A stretch of DNA of 64,000 nucleotides from Spirosoma luteum DSM 19990 (GTDB taxonomy: Bacteria; Bacteroidota; Bacteroidia; Cytophagales; Spirosomataceae). A model generated the notes under the pieces. The model did no database searches. It saw nothing but the letters and a program-made list of their open reading frames with translations, and was not told the DNA's origin. A program made the position numbers and the translations under genes. Numbering within the stretch: position 1 is the stretch's first letter; the number at the start of each line of letters is the position of its first letter. Shown here piece after piece: positions 61,843 through 64,000 of this stretch. The stretch spans positions 62,001 through 126,000 of the forward strand of contig NZ_KB893252.1 of NCBI RefSeq assembly GCF_000374065.1, read 5' to 3'.

Positions 61843-62472
61843 ATGATCGACACCACCTTTCAAACCTTTACCGAAGACCTTCGCCAGCGGTTGCAACGGC
61901 CGTTGCCGGGCGAAGCCGCTCATCAGAAAATGGCATCGTCTAACCGGTACCGGTTCGGTATAAAACCGAACGAGCGCACACGCCGGTCGGCGGTGTTGAT
62001 TTGTTTTTATCCCTACCGCAACACGATATACGTGCCCCTTATCCTGCGCCCGCAGTACGACGGCGTTCATGCGGGGCAAATGGCGTTTCCGGGCGGGCGT
62101 ATGGAGCGTGTCGACGAAAACCTGACCCGCACGGCCCTGCGCGAGGCTCAGGAAGAAGTAGGTATCCGGGTATCGGATGTAACGGTTTTGGGACTTCTGA
62201 CGGAGTTGTATATCCCCCCCAGCAATTTTTACGTACAACCGGTAGTGGGTTTTTTGCCCTACCGACCGGATTTTTACCCCGACCCGCATGAAGTAGAAGC
62301 GGTGGTAGAAGTAAGCCTTGATTCGCTACTGGATGAAACTACCGTTGGCAGCAGTCAGATTGAGATCCGGGGTGTACAGATTGACGCCCCTTTTTACCAG
62401 ATTGAAGGCCAACGGGTTTGGGGAGCCACGGCTATGATGATCAGCGAGTTACTGATGGTCCTGAATGGCTGA
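61843..62472 (+). CDS. CoA pyrophosphatase-like Nudix hydrolase
   Basis: 209 residues. The Nudix box reads GGRMERVDENLTRTALREAQEEVGI, with the extra residue between G and E that is usual in the CoA pyrophosphatase (NudL/YeaB) branch. LRPQYDGVHAGQMAFPGGR upstream is the UPF0035-type lead. The enzyme would cleave CoA or NADH-like dinucleotides to monophosphates. Downstream of the FAD dehydrogenase. Confidence 0.85.
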   Translation: MIDTTFQTFTEDLRQRLQRPLPGEAAHQKMASSNRYRFGIKPNERTRRSAVLICFYPYRNTIYVPLILRPQYDGVHAGQMAFPGGRMERVDENLTRTALREAQEEVGIRVSDVTVLGLLTELYIPPSNFYVQPVVGFLPYRPDFYPDPHEVEAVVEVSLDSLLDETTVGSSQIEIRGVQIDAPFYQIEGQRVWGATAMMISELLMVLNG

Positions 62473-62710
62473 CTGACTGGCCCATGTACCGGCATAGAGT
62501 ATTGTCAGGTTGATGCATGAACCAGAAATTCTGAACAATGTCAACCGGGCGACTGTGCAGTCCATTTGATCCTATTACTTCTCCCGGCTCTTCGTTTTCG
62601 TTTAACACTTCTCTGTAACCCGCGTGGTAGACGGGCTTTTCGCCCTCTATTTCATAGATTATAGATGAACTGACCTGGCAACGACTGCCGCTGTTTTTTT
62701 TCGGTTACCG

Positions 62711-62749
62711 GTATCATAGTGTTATTGTTTTGATACACTATACGGATAC
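62711..62749. terminator. Hairpin at the TolC-family gene end
   Basis: ATAGTGT (62716-62722) pairs perfectly with ACACTAT (62735-62741), and GTATC (62711-62715) with GATAC (62745-62749) after a 3-nt bulge. It lies 10 bp beyond the stop of the leftward efflux gene and probably ends its transcript. The remaining 286-bp gap shows nothing else. Confidence 0.55.
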
Positions 62750-62758
62750 CCTAACGGG

Positions 62759-64000
62759 CTACAACGACGTACCAGCGGCAAAGTACAGCTCTGCCAGGGC
62801 TTTCTGGTACTTAGTTTTCAGTTCTTCGCCCTTCAGTCGCAGGTCGATAAGTTTGGTTTCACGGGAATTGACCAGAAACAGCGAACTTTCTCCCAGGTCA
62901 AATTTCTGTTGCTCAGCCATCAGCAGTTTTTGCTGATTCTGAATTGTCTGTTGCTGAACATTGATCTGGTCGGCCAACACCCGTAACTGATTGTAGGCGG
63001 CCTGCAACGTATTATTAATCAGGCGACCCGTTTGTTGCTGTTCCAGCACAACCTGTTCATTTTTCACCTGAACTTCGCGAAGCTTGCCCCGCTCTTTCCG
63101 CAGAAAAAGCGGAAAAACGAAGTCCATCCCTATCTTGTAGTTCTGGGGGCGAAACGAATAATAGCTACCCCACTGGTAGCCAGCATCTACGGTGGGCGTC
63201 TCGCTCAGCAGGCTGGCATTGAGCAGGACCTGGGGCTGGATCATAGCGCGCCGAAAGCGTTCTTCCAGTACCAGTTGCTGATTTTTCACGGACAATTTCA
63301 ACAGGTCGGGATGCTGACGATTTGCCTGGTCAAGCAGTAGCTGGAGCGTACCTTCATCGGGAAGTATGAGCAGGGCTTCCTGCGGCCTCGCTTCGTCAGG
63401 CAGCTCGACTGGTTGCCCGTTGGCATTCCATAAAAAGGTGCTGACGCGCAAACGGGCATTTTGCTCGTCTACAATGGCCTGCTGTTGTTGCACCAGCCGG
63501 TCCTGCACCGTAATGAGTGCTTCGGTGGTATCGATAATGGCGGCATCGCCCAGTAATGCCCGCTCACGCAGGGCCTGGAACCGGCGATTGGCCAGTTCAT
63601 ATCCATCTGTCAACAATACCCGCTGACGGTGGGCCAGGAACCACTCCCAGTACGTTTTAGCCGCATCGAACAGAATTTTGTTTACCTGCTTTACCCGATC
63701 CGCTTCGGCCAGATTCTGCATCAATCCGGCCTGCCGAACAGCATTTCGACGGGCGTCGATCAGCAGCCCCTGCCCAACGGGAACCGCCAGGCCAACGCCA
63801 CTCAGGCCCGACGAAGGCGTTCGTTCTTCGGGATTTATATACCGGCCATTGTTGCGGTTGTAGGACACGGTAAGGTCAATACCGGCCAGCCAGAGCGGAA
63901 CCGCTAATTTATTTTGCCAATGGTCATAGTACAAATCGTTACCAAACTCTTTACGGTCGTAGGCCGATGTTAGTTTAGGATCGAAGGCGCCCCGTGCCTG
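62759..64000 (-). CDS. TolC-family outer-membrane efflux protein, 5' end outside window
   Basis: The reading frame runs from a stop at 62759 to the right edge without interruption, so the gene is cut by the window (414 codons visible). Long amphipathic helices (ALRERALLGDAAIIDTTEAL, LQAAYNQLRVLADQINVQQQ) and strands such as ILLNASLLSE give the TolC pattern, and ARGAFDPKLTSAYDRKEF is a common start region of Bacteroidota members. It forms an outer-membrane channel for RND or ABC exporters. The partner pump should lie beyond the window. Confidence 0.85.
   Translation of the reverse strand, partial: QARGAFDPKLTSAYDRKEFGNDLYYDHWQNKLAVPLWLAGIDLTVSYNRNNGRYINPEERTPSSGLSGVGLAVPVGQGLLIDARRNAVRQAGLMQNLAEADRVKQVNKILFDAAKTYWEWFLAHRQRVLLTDGYELANRRFQALRERALLGDAAIIDTTEALITVQDRLVQQQQAIVDEQNARLRVSTFLWNANGQPVELPDEARPQEALLILPDEGTLQLLLDQANRQHPDLLKLSVKNQQLVLEERFRRAMIQPQVLLNASLLSETPTVDAGYQWGSYYSFRPQNYKIGMDFVFPLFLRKERGKLREVQVKNEQVVLEQQQTGRLINNTLQAAYNQLRVLADQINVQQQTIQNQQKLLMAEQQKFDLGESSLFLVNSRETKLIDLRLKGEELKTKYQKALAELYFAAGTSL

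Noticed and set aside
1..64000. Search by eye for CRISPR arrays, tRNA, rRNA, transposases and integrases
   Set aside because: No regularly spaced direct repeats, no cloverleaf with CCA-type end, and no DDE or tyrosine/serine recombinase motifs were noticed. A tRNAscan or ISfinder search would be decisive.

Overview
The window reads as a chromosomal stretch from a Bacteroidota bacterium of the order Cytophagales, most like the Spirosoma/Larkinella/Fibrella group. Support for this: a GldA-type gliding ABC ATPase, the rimP-nusA-infB order with a very long disordered IF2 N-terminus, a Rho with a large disordered insert, BatA-type and DUF1501/DUF1800 proteins, a PVC-type HEAT/cytochrome c protein, and promoters that fit the Bacteroidota pattern TTG-N19/20-TAnnTTTG rather than the E. 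coli one. Base composition is moderately GC-rich by eye, with visibly AT-richer patches at 200-1260 and 29300-29520. No rRNA, tRNA, CRISPR array, transposase or phage gene was seen.

Layout. 1-1300: small accessory patch with the frameshifted 3' end of a methyltransferase gene, an intact PemK/MazF-type toxin-antitoxin pair, a second antitoxin whose PIN toxin is truncated, and a stray copy of the last codons of the neighbouring permease. 1303-7364: amino-acid permease, gldA, and the secreted pair DUF1501/DUF1800. 7491-14949: metabolic and envelope genes (trans-sulfuration enzyme, FMN reductase, mtgA, hemW, GNAT, a Cys/Lys-rich miniprotein, DUF4198, PhzF, HxpB-like phosphatase, YciI). 15007-15630: intact HEPN gene beside a decayed MNT nucleotidyltransferase. 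15731-23822: S9 peptidase, serine-less acyl-carrier-like protein, YihY/BrkB membrane protein, giant HEAT/cytochrome c protein. 24128-30533: sensory block with a response regulator, a 1564-residue CheB-CheR-PAS-histidine kinase and a divergent CheB with a C-terminal Cys-rich module. 30612-33476: BatA-like protein and a metallophosphatase. 33557-38929: infB, nusA and rimP, transcribed leftward from one well-formed promoter with a candidate attenuator in its leader. 39126-43452: endonuclease/phosphatase family protein, moaD-moaE, an LEA-like secreted protein, an ECF sigma factor paired with a membrane-anchored trypsin-like protease, and a Met-rich lipoprotein. 43639-48641: Tat-exported glycosidase-like protein, lactate-permease-family transporter and 2-hydroxyacid dehydrogenase. 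49187-51358: rho with a long C-rich leader. 51486-64000: sterol-desaturase-like enzyme, outer-membrane protein, GNAT, WYL regulator, lipoprotein, acyl-CoA dehydrogenase, spore-photoproduct-lyase-like radical SAM protein, GH88/105 hydrolase, FAD dehydrogenase, Nudix hydrolase and a TolC-family protein cut by the window end.

A recurring feature is that many gaps between genes hold a long, near-perfect inverted repeat (arms of 14-31 bp), each with its own sequence. Some are clear terminators (infB, rho, S9 peptidase). Others lie between co-directional genes and may be processing or attenuation sites.

The observations I would follow first are: the promoter plus terminator-like hairpin ahead of rimP-nusA-infB; the C-rich rho leader; the ECF sigma factor next to a single-pass trypsin-like protease with a cytoplasmic tail; the decayed antitoxin beside an intact HEPN gene; the Ser-less carrier protein; and the CheB-CheR-kinase block.
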